A stretch of DNA of 24,443 bases from the NCBI GenBank assembly GCA_002358345.1, contig DEOR01000025.1:1-24443 (forward strand), in the 5' to 3' direction. The DNA comes from Proteobacteria bacterium UBA3413. GTDB lineage: Bacteria > Pseudomonadota > Gammaproteobacteria > Magnimaribacterales > D2472. How positions within the stretch are numbered: position 1 is the first letter of the stretch; each line of letters begins with the position of its first letter. Below the pieces are notes generated by a model. The model saw only the letters and a list, made by a program, of their open reading frames with translations. It was not told the DNA's origin and did not search any database. The translations under genes were made by a program, and so were the position numbers. This document shows, in pieces, positions 1 through 6,700 of this stretch.

Positions 1-2
1 CC

Positions 3-239
3 TTTGGTTTAGAAGGCATAGGGTTTGGTTTGACCCTTGGTGTCGTTCAAGATGCAGGCCAAGCTGGAACTTATTCCACCGATGGTGAATTTTCCTGGGG
101 TGGCGCTGCCAGCACGACTTTCTGGGTAGACCCAGTCAATCAGGTCACGGCCGTCATGATGACTCAGTACATGCCATCCAACAAATACCCACTAAGAGAG
201 GATCTCAAGGCGTTAATTTATTCAGGGTTAAGCAACTAA
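3..239 (+). CDS. Serine beta-lactamase-fold hydrolase, C-terminal fragment (cut by window edge)
   Basis: The open frame enters from the left edge and ends at TAA 237-239; only the last 78 codons are present. The visible part has a GFGLTLGVV strand, a SWGGAAST segment and an FWVDP segment. In class C beta-lactamase and EstB-type esterase families the WGG element stands where KTG lies in true beta-lactamases, followed by the W/F-V-D-P strand. This favours a beta-lactamase-related esterase or peptidase over an antibiotic-resistance enzyme. The catalytic SxxK and YxN motifs lie outside the window, so substrate and localisation cannot be judged. It lies next to the tRNA-Ser gene on the outer side of the proposed island boundary, so it is probably native chromosome. 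Confidence 0.75.
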   Translation, partial: FGLEGIGFGLTLGVVQDAGQAGTYSTDGEFSWGGAASTTFWVDPVNQVTAVMMTQYMPSNKYPLREDLKALIYSGLSN

Positions 240-244
240 AAAAG

Positions 245-334
245 TGGCGGAGGGACAGGGATTCGAACCCTGGAAAGGTTTGACCCTTTGCTGGTTTTCA
301 AGACCAGTGCATTCAACCGCTCTGCCATCCCTCC
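245..334 (-). tRNA. tRNA-Ser (anticodon UGA)
   Basis: Read on the minus strand, this folds as a complete type II tRNA. The acceptor GGAGGGA pairs with TCCCTCC and the 3' CCA is encoded at 245-247. The anticodon arm is CTGGT-CTTGAAA-ACCAG with anticodon TGA (298-300 on the plus strand). A long variable arm (AAAGGGTCAAACCTTT) is present, as expected for serine. The T arm is CAGGG-TTCGAAT-CCCTG. A sigma70-type promoter sits just upstream at 352-379. This is the landmark at the left edge of the proposed genomic island. Confidence 0.97.
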
Positions 335-350
335 ACGGTGATAGCTAAGG

Positions 351-387
351 CATTTTAAATGGTTTGTAAAAAAGGTCAATGTGACAT
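351..387. repeat. Left copy of 37-bp direct repeat (candidate att site)
   Basis: Bases 363-387 are identical to 24410-24434 over 25 bp. The adjacent 12 bp (351-362) match 24398-24409 at 9 positions, giving 34/37 overall. The copy overlaps the tRNA-Ser promoter and lies about 20 bp past the 3' end of the integrase remnant, where an integrase's own attachment site is usually found. It is interpreted as one end of a roughly 24-kb insertion. Confidence 0.65.
352..379 (-). promoter_or_regulatory. Promoter of tRNA-Ser
   Basis: On the minus strand, TTGACC (374-379) and TAAAAT (352-357) are separated by 16 bp. The -10 is followed by a GC-containing discriminator and the tRNA 5' end at 334, leaving a short leader. 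The whole element lies within the 37-bp repeat that recurs at 24398-24434. Confidence 0.65.
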
Positions 388-397
388 GACGTAGTCT

Positions 398-528
398 GTG
401 ACGTAGTTTTAACCTAATTTCTCCATATATTCTTCGATCTGAACTTCCATGCCTTTAACAAAGTGACTGTAGACCTTCAAAGTCACATGAGGATCAGCAT
501 GACCAAGCCTGTGAGACAGCTGAATCAA
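398..528. repeat. 131-bp repeat, copy A (integrase 3' end)
   Basis: Aligns without gaps to 17500-17630 with 10 mismatches that I count (121/131). Similarity stops abruptly on both sides: to the right copy A runs into a pyrF fragment and copy B into the hydroxyacyl-CoA dehydrogenase stop codon. The repeat is essentially the integrase remnant plus a few bases past its stop. Confidence 0.85.
409..528 (-). pseudogene. Tyrosine recombinase/phage-type integrase, C-terminal remnant A
   Basis: The minus-strand frame ending at TAA (409-411) encodes about 40 residues including LSHRLGHADPHVTLKVYSHF and ending MEVQIEEYMEKLG. The HRLGHAD segment and the following VYSHF hold the last part of the catalytic centre of tyrosine integrases, with the nucleophile tyrosine in KVYSHF. 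The rest of the gene (N-terminal domains, catalytic R, K and HxxR) is missing: upstream of codon LIQLSH the sequence turns into a pyrF fragment in the opposite orientation. It cannot encode a working recombinase. The same remnant recurs at 17511-17630. Confidence 0.85.
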
Positions 529-530
529 TG

Positions 531-617
531 GGTAGTGATTATCTGGTTATTGGGCGACCGATTACCCAGTCGATTGAACCCTTAAAGACATTGTTAGACA
601 TTAATCAGTCGATTTAA
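531..617 (+). pseudogene. pyrF: pyrF (orotidine 5'-phosphate decarboxylase), C-terminal remnant
   Basis: The plus-strand frame 531-617 reads GSDYLVIGRPITQSIEPLK and ends LLDINQSI then TAA. GxDYxVIGRPIT is the conserved phosphate-binding C-terminal motif of OMP decarboxylase, the last enzyme of UMP synthesis. Only about 28 codons are present, with no barrel or catalytic DxKxxD. It meets the integrase remnant head to head at about 528-531. Its stop codon overlaps by two bases the stop of the GH16 gene on the other strand, so both flanks are recombination joints. It is non-functional debris; the intact pyrF should be elsewhere in the genome or in the donor. Confidence 0.75.
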
Positions 618-1435
618 TCGAATTCATCAAAGAAGATTAATGTGCCCGCCTGATCGTAGATACGAACATGATCGATAGTAAGGGTGTCTTCTATAAAGTC
701 AGGGTCAATATCATTTTCAATGGCAAAGTTCAGTAGCAGATATTGTGGGCTGTCAAAGGGCCAGGTGTCATTATTTTTTGTTTCTGGCTTGTAGGTGTAA
801 TGGCGTTCGCCATCAACTTCAAAGACTAATTCATCAGCAGTCCAATCTAAGCTGTAAACATGAAATTGAGTCGATACAGTCGACACGTACTGCCCACCTC
901 GATTAACGGTCTCTCCATGGCTTGATCTGGTGTGAATGGCACTTTGAGCGTAGTTTTGGTTGTTGCCCCAATGCTCCATAATGTCAATTTCACCACTGTC
1001 AGGCCAGGACAATTCGCCAAATCCTAAAGATTGGAAATAGGCTCCACGGCCGCTAATATTTTTTGACAACATCCAAATCGCTGGCCATGTTCCCTTTCCT
1101 GTCGGCATCTTCGCTCGCACTTCTACACGACCATAGGTGAATGCAAACTTAGAATTTAGTCGCGCCGACGTATATTGCTTAACCACAGCTTGATCTTTAA
1201 AATTTTCTTTTAGGGCTCTAATTTTTAAACTGCCATTACTGACATAAGCATTTTCTATGCGATTGGTGTAGTGCTGTTGTTCATTGTTATGCCAGCTACT
1301 GCCGTCAGGCAGCAGGGTTTCATGGAACCACTTTGTTTGATCTACCGCTCTCACAGACTGCACTGTCTCAGTCCAACCAGAGGTAGAAAACAACAGTAGA
1401 TAAGCGCCGAATAGACCGGCTAAACGATTACGCAT
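614..1435 (-). CDS. GH16 family endo-beta-glucanase (laminarinase-like), secreted
   Basis: 273 residues. An N-terminal hydrophobic stretch (MRNRLAGLFGAYLLLFSTSG) looks like a signal peptide, so the enzyme is likely periplasmic or secreted. Residues about 45-60 (SSWHNNEQQHYTNR), the GTWPAIWM strand and the catalytic EIDIMEHWG motif (nucleophile and acid/base glutamates) are diagnostic of glycoside hydrolase family 16, with spacing typical of beta-1,3-glucanases. The ends are odd. The usual N-terminal DEF strand before the KWF segment is not recognisable, while the last residues are TLIFFDEFD, which resembles that missing strand. The gene stops exactly where the pyrF fragment ends on the other strand, and starts where a MORN-type remnant ends. 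It may be truncated, chimeric or circularly permuted. The family call is firm; activity is uncertain. Confidence 0.85.
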   Translation of the reverse strand: MRNRLAGLFGAYLLLFSTSGWTETVQSVRAVDQTKWFHETLLPDGSSWHNNEQQHYTNRIENAYVSNGSLKIRALKENFKDQAVVKQYTSARLNSKFAFTYGRVEVRAKMPTGKGTWPAIWMLSKNISGRGAYFQSLGFGELSWPDSGEIDIMEHWGNNQNYAQSAIHTRSSHGETVNRGGQYVSTVSTQFHVYSLDWTADELVFEVDGERHYTYKPETKNNDTWPFDSPQYLLLNFAIENDIDPDFIEDTLTIDHVRIYDQAGTLIFFDEFD

Positions 1436-1512
1436 ACTTCTAATTGACCATTCTCGTTGTAAGTCTCACTAAGCCCATCATACTCGCCAGCTTTGAAGTT
1501 TCCTCTTAGTAT
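1435..1512 (-). pseudogene. MORN-variant/YwqK-type repeat protein remnant
   Basis: On the minus strand, directly before the GH16 start, a frame reads ILRGNFKAGEYDGLSETYNE followed by NGQLE. This matches the repeat consensus of MORN-variant (YwqK, 'antitoxin component') proteins, in which G-x-Y-x-G-x-x-D-G-x-x-x-x-Y-x-x-N-G-x-L recurs every ~23 residues. Only about one repeat is present. It has no start codon of its own (it continues in frame from the sulfotransferase stop) and terminates 4 codons into the GH16 region in another frame. It is best read as a gene fragment left by rearrangement. Confidence 0.5.
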
Positions 1513-1521
1513 GTGGGTCCT

Positions 1522-2766
1522 TTAGATTTCTTTGAGGACATTAAATTGCTTAAAATAGAATTCAAAATTTTTATAAAATTCTGATTTATCTGCCCCAAAG
1601 TTATCTAAATCATAGGTGACTTGACCATGTTTACCTCTTTGATGTGAATTTATATATTTTCTCATTTCATCATTAGTTAATTGATTAAATTCTAATGAAT
1701 TTTTTGAGTAGATTCGTTTGACGGCCTTAAGATTTGATTTTATAAGGTCATTAAAAAAAATATCACATCTTTGATTCAGCGGAATCAATTCATAACTTTT
1801 TGCAAAGGTCTCCAGAAGTACTTTGATTCTATTTTGCCAATAATGGAAATTATTTTTAGGCTCTACTTTATATCTTCTTACCCTATCTCCATACGAAAGC
1901 ATAGTCGATGTAGATAACACAACTGACAATGGGTCTCTGTAGGTAATTACAAAAGTAGCATCTGGAAAAGTTCTTAACAGAGGGCTTATTTGTTCTAAGT
2001 GCTGGGGTGATTTTAGCACCCATTTTTTGGGACCCTTGATAAATTGCATTGCTTTTAAAATCTCTCTTAGATATTTGTAGTGATCAATTTGATCATGAGC
2101 AAGGTAATAGTCTCTCCATTCTGGGACATAAGCCAACCACTCAGGTAAGTATGTTGAAAAGTCCATAGCTTGCAGCTCAATTTCTTCATGAATATGATTA
2201 GGATGCATATCATGCATCGATTTAAGAAGAGGCATGGTTTGAAGAAAACTATCATACTCTTTAAAAGCAGTTTCCTGCCTTAGATCTTCATCATGGCTTG
2301 AATTGATTAAATTTTCTGGGAATGGTCTTAAGGTCTCCCAATACGGCAAAGATTTCAGTCTGGAGTCTGACGCCATAAGATTAAGCAGATGTGTTGTCCC
2401 AGATCTAGGCAAGCCAATAATAATAATGGGCTGAGAGATGACTTCATTTTCATATTGAGGAAAGTCTTTTTTAAATTTTTCAAATTTTAATCTATTTTCA
2501 GCATACCTGACTTGATCATTAAATATTCCAAACCTTCCAATTCCTGCCAAACCTTCATCATTCATGATTGATTGCATCAATACCTCAAGTCTTTCAATAA
2601 AAGCTTCATTCCCAAAATCTTTTAACCCAGAGTTATTGGATGCAGCATTCAAAATAGCTTCAGTTGTTAGATTGAGCTTAAGAGTTTCTCCATAATCCTT
2701 TGCTTCTTGTTGGAAGGGTGTAAGGATGGGATTTGCTAGGTCTTCAATTTCAATTTTTTGTGACAT
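1522..2766 (-). CDS. Sulfotransferase family protein
   Basis: 414 residues. The 5'-phosphosulfate loop of PAPS-dependent sulfotransferases is seen as IIIIGLPRSGTTHLLNLM (LPRSGTT at about 119-125). The 3'-phosphate-binding segment is VITYRDPLSVVLST (about 274-285), preceded by WVLKSPQHL. Length and motif order fit the bacterial Sulfotransferase_3-type family, which transfers sulfate from PAPS to hydroxyl or amine groups of small molecules or glycans. There is no signal peptide or membrane segment, so it is probably cytoplasmic. It lies 2 bp downstream of the SDR gene's stop, so the two are very likely cotranscribed. It is AT-rich like the neighbouring cluster. The acceptor is unknown. Confidence 0.85.
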   Translation of the reverse strand: MSQKIEIEDLANPILTPFQQEAKDYGETLKLNLTTEAILNAASNNSGLKDFGNEAFIERLEVLMQSIMNDEGLAGIGRFGIFNDQVRYAENRLKFEKFKKDFPQYENEVISQPIIIIGLPRSGTTHLLNLMASDSRLKSLPYWETLRPFPENLINSSHDEDLRQETAFKEYDSFLQTMPLLKSMHDMHPNHIHEEIELQAMDFSTYLPEWLAYVPEWRDYYLAHDQIDHYKYLREILKAMQFIKGPKKWVLKSPQHLEQISPLLRTFPDATFVITYRDPLSVVLSTSTMLSYGDRVRRYKVEPKNNFHYWQNRIKVLLETFAKSYELIPLNQRCDIFFNDLIKSNLKAVKRIYSKNSLEFNQLTNDEMRKYINSHQRGKHGQVTYDLDNFGADKSEFYKNFEFYFKQFNVLKEI

Positions 2767-2768
2767 CT

Positions 2769-3518
2769 TTAGCTTGATATTGAGTAACCTCCATCAACCC
2801 TTAAAGTCTCTCCAGTGATGTAACTAGCAGCTGGAGATGTTAAAAATAATACAGCATTAGCAACATCAAGAGGATTTCCAAATTTTTTTAATGCTATTCT
2901 ATTAATAATATCTTGTGACATTTCTTTAGAATTTATTATTGGCTCAGTCATTCGAGTTTTTATATATCCAGCTGCCACAGCATTAACGCGAATTTTTTCA
3001 TTCGCCCACTTCATTGATAAAGTTTTAATTAGTTGAACTAATCCGCCTTTTCCAGCTCCATAACCAGGCACAATTGGTAGACCAAAAAAAGATGTCATTG
3101 AAGCTATACCAATAATTGATGCGCCTCCTTGAATGCTAGATTTTATTAATGTGGGCTGCAATGCATTTGATAAACGATAGAAACTATTCAAGTGAATATA
3201 TACAGCTCGATCAAAGATGTCAGGATCATCTTCGCTTTTGCCTCCCGGGAATGCTAAACCGCCATTGTTTATGAGGATATCTAATTTTTTTATAGAGTTT
3301 GCAACATTATCAATGCTTTTTTTATCTTCTAAATTTAATTGAATATATGAAAATTTGCCTAGGATATCTGGATATTCTTGCAGAGACGATTTTGTTCCGG
3401 TAATTGTAACAAAAGCACCCGCAGCTAAATAAGATTCTGCAATAGCTTTGCCAATGCCACTCGTTCCCCCGGTAACGAGAATATTTGCTTTAGAATAATC
3501 AAAAGAGATGTTGCTCAT
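2769..3518 (-). CDS. Short-chain dehydrogenase/reductase (SDR)
   Basis: 249 residues from the ATG at 3518; an in-frame ATG at 3536 would add six residues, but it overlaps the candidate -10 element, so the shorter form is preferred. Classical SDR features, numbered from 3518: NAD(P)-binding TGGTSGIG (about 16-23), INNGG where INNAG is usual (84-88), and a catalytic tetrad of N111, S140, Y153 and K157 (YGAGK). The C-terminal GETLRVDGGYS is typical. It catalyses NAD(P)-dependent alcohol/ketone interconversion, substrate unknown. It is the first gene of a two-gene minus operon with the sulfotransferase, divergent from the MBL hydrolase operon with essentially no intergenic space. Confidence 0.85.
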   Translation of the reverse strand: MSNISFDYSKANILVTGGTSGIGKAIAESYLAAGAFVTITGTKSSLQEYPDILGKFSYIQLNLEDKKSIDNVANSIKKLDILINNGGLAFPGGKSEDDPDIFDRAVYIHLNSFYRLSNALQPTLIKSSIQGGASIIGIASMTSFFGLPIVPGYGAGKGGLVQLIKTLSMKWANEKIRVNAVAAGYIKTRMTEPIINSKEMSQDIINRIALKKFGNPLDVANAVLFLTSPAASYITGETLRVDGGYSISS

Positions 3519-3543
3519 TAAGAAATATAATAACATGTGTATA
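3518..3543. promoter_or_regulatory. Compressed divergent promoter with back-to-back -10 elements
   Basis: The interval between the two divergent genes is only about 24 bp. It holds a perfect TATAAT (3526-3531, plus), followed about 11 bp later by the plus-strand ATG at 3543, and on the minus strand TATTAT (3527-3532) about 8 bp before the ATG at 3518. No good -35 hexamer and no Shine-Dalgarno is visible for either gene. Predicted starts would give very short or absent leaders. Confidence 0.4.
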
Positions 3544-4817
3544 TGGGATCATTACTTATTAACAAAAGACCAGGGTCTTTAGATATAAAACCAGCAAGTC
3601 AATCAGCACCTTTTCGCATAAATGATTTTATTTTTTTATCAGAAGGCGCAAGTAACAGCTATTTAATTGAAACGGCTGAGGGCAATATTCTAATAAATAC
3701 TGGCTTAGGAGTAGAAGCTCCAATCCATAAATATTGCTTTGATCAAATTAATCAGAATCAAATTAAGTATATTATTTATACTCAAGGTCATGTAGATCAT
3801 GTCGGGGGGTCAGGCTTTTTTAAGGAGTACAATCCAGATGCAATTCTTATTGCGCAAGAGAATATTCTTGAGCACCAATCTTTTGACTCATTAACCCAAG
3901 GTGGAAGGGTTTTAAATGCTTATAAATTTTTTGGTGAAATGATTGATCTCATGAATGATTCTATAGCTAGAGCAGAAAAAATGGGCTTCAAAGACATTCA
4001 ATCAATTGCAGAGCCTGATATCTTGTTTCAAGATGAACATAAGTTTTCATTAGGAGGCTTAGATTTAGAACTTTATTCAGTCCCAGGTGGAGAAACTTTA
4101 GACGCTCTTTTAATATATCTACCAAAGCATAAAATTCTTTTTTCAGGCAATGCCTTTGGGCCTTTATTTCCCCATATTCCAAATTTTTGCACTCTTCGAG
4201 GAGATAGAATTAGATTTGCAATCCCTTATTTGGAAATGTGTAAAAAAGTGTTAGAACTTAAGCCTAGTACTTTAATTACAGGACATTTTAAACCAATTGA
4301 GGGCCAAGAATTAATATATAACGAAGTAAAAAACCTACATGATGCAGTCGAGTATATTCACAATGAAACTGTAGCAGGCATTAACAGTGGAAAAGATATG
4401 TATGAATTAATGAGAGAGATTGTCTTACCAAAAAAATTATTAGTTGGAGAAGGCTATGGAACAGTTGAATGGGCAATTCGCTCTATTTATGAAGGGTACA
4501 CAGGTTGGTTTAGACATCAATCAACTACAGAGTTATATGCTTACTCTCCGCGAACCATTTTTTCTGACTTAAATAATTTGATAGATAAAAAAAGTGCTTT
4601 AAAAACGATTGCAGATTTAATTGCTTCATCTGAATATTTAAAGGCGATCCATCTTTGTGAAATTATGAGCTCATCAGATAATAATAAAGAGGCATTAAAA
4701 ATGTATCATGAGATTCATATAATTTTATTAAAAGAAGCGCAAATGAATTCAAACCGCTGGATAGTGAAATGGTTAGAAGCTGAGATAGAGGCAACAAAAA
4801 ATAAGTTAAATGCCTAA
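3543..4817 (+). CDS. Alkylsulfatase-like metallo-beta-lactamase-fold hydrolase
   Basis: 424 residues from the ATG at 3543 (a GTG at 3537 would add two). The N-terminal half is an MBL fold: NSYLIET, ILINTGLG, then the metal motif YTQGHVDHVGG (about 79-89), PGGETLDALL, LFSGN and TGH. The C-terminal half has EGYGTVEWAIRSIYEGYTGW (about 303-322), typical of the alkyl-sulfatase dimerisation domain of SdsA1/BDS1-type enzymes. The C-terminal SCP2-like domain of those roughly 650-residue enzymes is absent. In the metal site, HxHxDH reads QGHVDH, and the usual acidic residue near GD/AE is N in SGN. Binuclear zinc chemistry may therefore be altered. There is no signal peptide. It is first of three overlapping plus-strand genes. 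Sulfate-ester hydrolysis is a family inference, not shown. Confidence 0.75.
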   Translation: MGSLLINKRPGSLDIKPASQSAPFRINDFIFLSEGASNSYLIETAEGNILINTGLGVEAPIHKYCFDQINQNQIKYIIYTQGHVDHVGGSGFFKEYNPDAILIAQENILEHQSFDSLTQGGRVLNAYKFFGEMIDLMNDSIARAEKMGFKDIQSIAEPDILFQDEHKFSLGGLDLELYSVPGGETLDALLIYLPKHKILFSGNAFGPLFPHIPNFCTLRGDRIRFAIPYLEMCKKVLELKPSTLITGHFKPIEGQELIYNEVKNLHDAVEYIHNETVAGINSGKDMYELMREIVLPKKLLVGEGYGTVEWAIRSIYEGYTGWFRHQSTTELYAYSPRTIFSDLNNLIDKKSALKTIADLIASSEYLKAIHLCEIMSSSDNNKEALKMYHEIHIILLKEAQMNSNRWIVKWLEAEIEATKNKLNA

Positions 4818-5829
4818 GAAGATTCAACAAATTAATATTCATGGTCCCAATCTTTTATCATTGGATTTAATTGATTATCCATCACTTGGTTCTGATGACT
4901 TAATTGTTGAAATTAAGTGCTGTGGCATATGTGGAACTGATTTAGGCTATTTATCGTCTGGAGGTTTAATGGGTCCCCAAGAAAAACCTATGGCTCTTGG
5001 TCATGAAATGTCTGGAGTTGTCGTTGAAACAGGAGCTAACACGAAGGATATCAATATAAATGATAGGGTGGCAATTAACCCTATGGGAAACCAAAATAGC
5101 ATAGGAAATGGAGGTCTGGAAGGTGGGATGACCAATTTTTTATTAGTGAAAAAAGCAGCTTTAAATAAAAATATTTTTAAGTTACCTGATGATATGTCCT
5201 TTGAAATAGGAGCATTGGTCGAACCTTTTGCGGTTGCTTTGAGAGCAATTAATCGTTCCAACATAACTCCAGACTCAAGAGTAAGTGTATTGGGCTTAGG
5301 TTGCATAGGGTTTTCTGTAGTTACATTACTGAATTATTTAGGCTATAAAAATATAGTTGCTATTGATCTTTCCGATTTAAGAGTCTTGCATGCAAATAAT
5401 TTAGACTCAGTAAGTGCCTTTAATAACTGGAGTATTTTTACTGAAGCCTTAAAAAAATTTCATGGAGAAGATGAAGTTTTTGGCATGAAAGTATCAGATA
5501 CTGATGCTTTTATTGACTGCACTGGGAATCATAAAATACTTAGTAATATTATTGATATCGCAAAAACACATGCTCGTATTATCGTTACCGGTTTGCACAA
5601 AAAAGAAGCTTCAGTAAATTTTAGGTCAGTGTTGATGCGTGAGCTTGAAATTACCACATCCATGGCTTATTCAAACGATGAATTTCAGGAATCCTTAGAA
5701 ATATTATCAAAAAATATCATTGATCAAAACAAATTTATTAGCCATAAATGCACAATTCAAGATTATAAAAAAGCATTTAATTTGGCCAAAGATGGAAATT
5801 TAGCTACAAAAGTAATGTTTGAGATATGA
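4810..5829 (+). CDS. Zinc-type medium-chain alcohol dehydrogenase (MDR)
   Basis: 339 residues; the start overlaps the preceding gene by 8 bp, implying translational coupling. Catalytic zinc ligands are visible as C41 (CCGICGTDL), H65-E66 (ALGHEMSG) and E138 (LVEPFAVALRA). The NAD(P)-binding Rossmann motif is GLGCIG at about 162-167, followed by the acidic end of the next strand (AIDLSD), which favours NAD. The four-cysteine structural zinc loop of threonine/sorbitol dehydrogenase relatives is missing: the segment at about 90-106 is glycine/asparagine-rich without cysteines. The likely role is oxidation of a secondary alcohol or polyol. It is sandwiched between the MBL hydrolase and the sterol-desaturase-family gene. 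Confidence 0.85.
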   Translation: MPKKIQQINIHGPNLLSLDLIDYPSLGSDDLIVEIKCCGICGTDLGYLSSGGLMGPQEKPMALGHEMSGVVVETGANTKDININDRVAINPMGNQNSIGNGGLEGGMTNFLLVKKAALNKNIFKLPDDMSFEIGALVEPFAVALRAINRSNITPDSRVSVLGLGCIGFSVVTLLNYLGYKNIVAIDLSDLRVLHANNLDSVSAFNNWSIFTEALKKFHGEDEVFGMKVSDTDAFIDCTGNHKILSNIIDIAKTHARIIVTGLHKKEASVNFRSVLMRELEITTSMAYSNDEFQESLEILSKNIIDQNKFISHKCTIQDYKKAFNLAKDGNLATKVMFEI

Positions 5830-6677
5830 GACTTCTCTTTTCTAGATTTGGATATTTAATCTGTATATTTTCTGTTATGGGGCTCTCAATTTCATTCATA
5901 GAATTAGGGTATAGTGAATTACAAGTTTTGTTGTTTGCATCTATAGCATCAATGATCTTCATCCTATTTTGCGAATTTTATATTCCCTTGTTTAAAAAGT
6001 GGAAGCCAAATTTAAAAGATAATTTTTTCCCTGACGCAAGTCTTTTTTTTGTGAATTATATTTTATTGCAAAGTCAGTTACTTCAAATTTTTCTTGCTTC
6101 TATAGCTATCCAGTTTGCGGGTGGCGGACTGAATGTATGGCCATCCGAATTTCCTATCGCAATTCAATTAGTTCTTGCGTTAATAATTTCTGAGCTAGGA
6201 TTGTATTGGTTTCATAGAGCCTGTCATGAGATCCCTTTCCTATGGAGATTTCATAAAATTCATCATAATCCAAAAAAGCTATATTGGTTTAATGCAACAA
6301 GGTTTCATTATATCGATGTAACACTGCTTCAGGTTTGCGGGGTGGTCCCACTATTATTTTTTGGGGCTGAAGCTAAAATCATAGTACTAGTGACAATTTT
6401 TAGTGCCGTTCATGGTTACTGGCAGCATGTAAATGCAAAGCAAGATCAAGGCATTCTTAATTATTTTTTTTCAGGACCGGAGCTTCATAGATGGCATCAT
6501 AATATAGAGTCGGAAATTGCCAATCACAATTATGGCAATAACTTAATTGTATGGGACCACGTTTTTAAAACATTCTATTGGCCTAGAATAGGTAGTCAAA
6601 AACTTGAAAATATAGGGGTACAGGGCAATTCTTCCAATAATCTAAGGTCTATGATTCTAGGCCCTTTTAAGAGATAA
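5826..6677 (+). CDS. Sterol desaturase / fatty acid hydroxylase family membrane di-iron enzyme
   Basis: 283 residues. ATGA overlap (4 bp) with the dehydrogenase stop. Several hydrophobic helices precede and separate three histidine boxes: HRACH (130-134), HKIHH (143-147) and HRWHH (221-225), with further His at about 197 and 201 (HGYWQHV). This eight-histidine pattern defines the fatty acid hydroxylase superfamily, O2-dependent non-haem di-iron enzymes in the inner membrane that hydroxylate or desaturate lipids, sterols or carotenoids. The C-terminal NYGNNLIVWDHVFKTFYWPR segment is also typical. It ends the three-gene plus operon; the next gene is convergent. The substrate is presumably lipid-like but unknown. 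Confidence 0.88.
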   Translation: MRLLFSRFGYLICIFSVMGLSISFIELGYSELQVLLFASIASMIFILFCEFYIPLFKKWKPNLKDNFFPDASLFFVNYILLQSQLLQIFLASIAIQFAGGGLNVWPSEFPIAIQLVLALIISELGLYWFHRACHEIPFLWRFHKIHHNPKKLYWFNATRFHYIDVTLLQVCGVVPLLFFGAEAKIIVLVTIFSAVHGYWQHVNAKQDQGILNYFFSGPELHRWHHNIESEIANHNYGNNLIVWDHVFKTFYWPRIGSQKLENIGVQGNSSNNLRSMILGPFKR

Positions 6678-6700
6678 ATTATTCTTTTAAATAAAAAAAT

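Noticed and set aside
5001..5306. 101-codon open frame antisense to the alcohol dehydrogenase
   Set aside because: It lies fully inside a well-supported gene on the other strand, has no recognisable domain or ribosome site, and looks like an antisense shadow. The same applies to antisense frames at 12161-12457 and 20073-20324.
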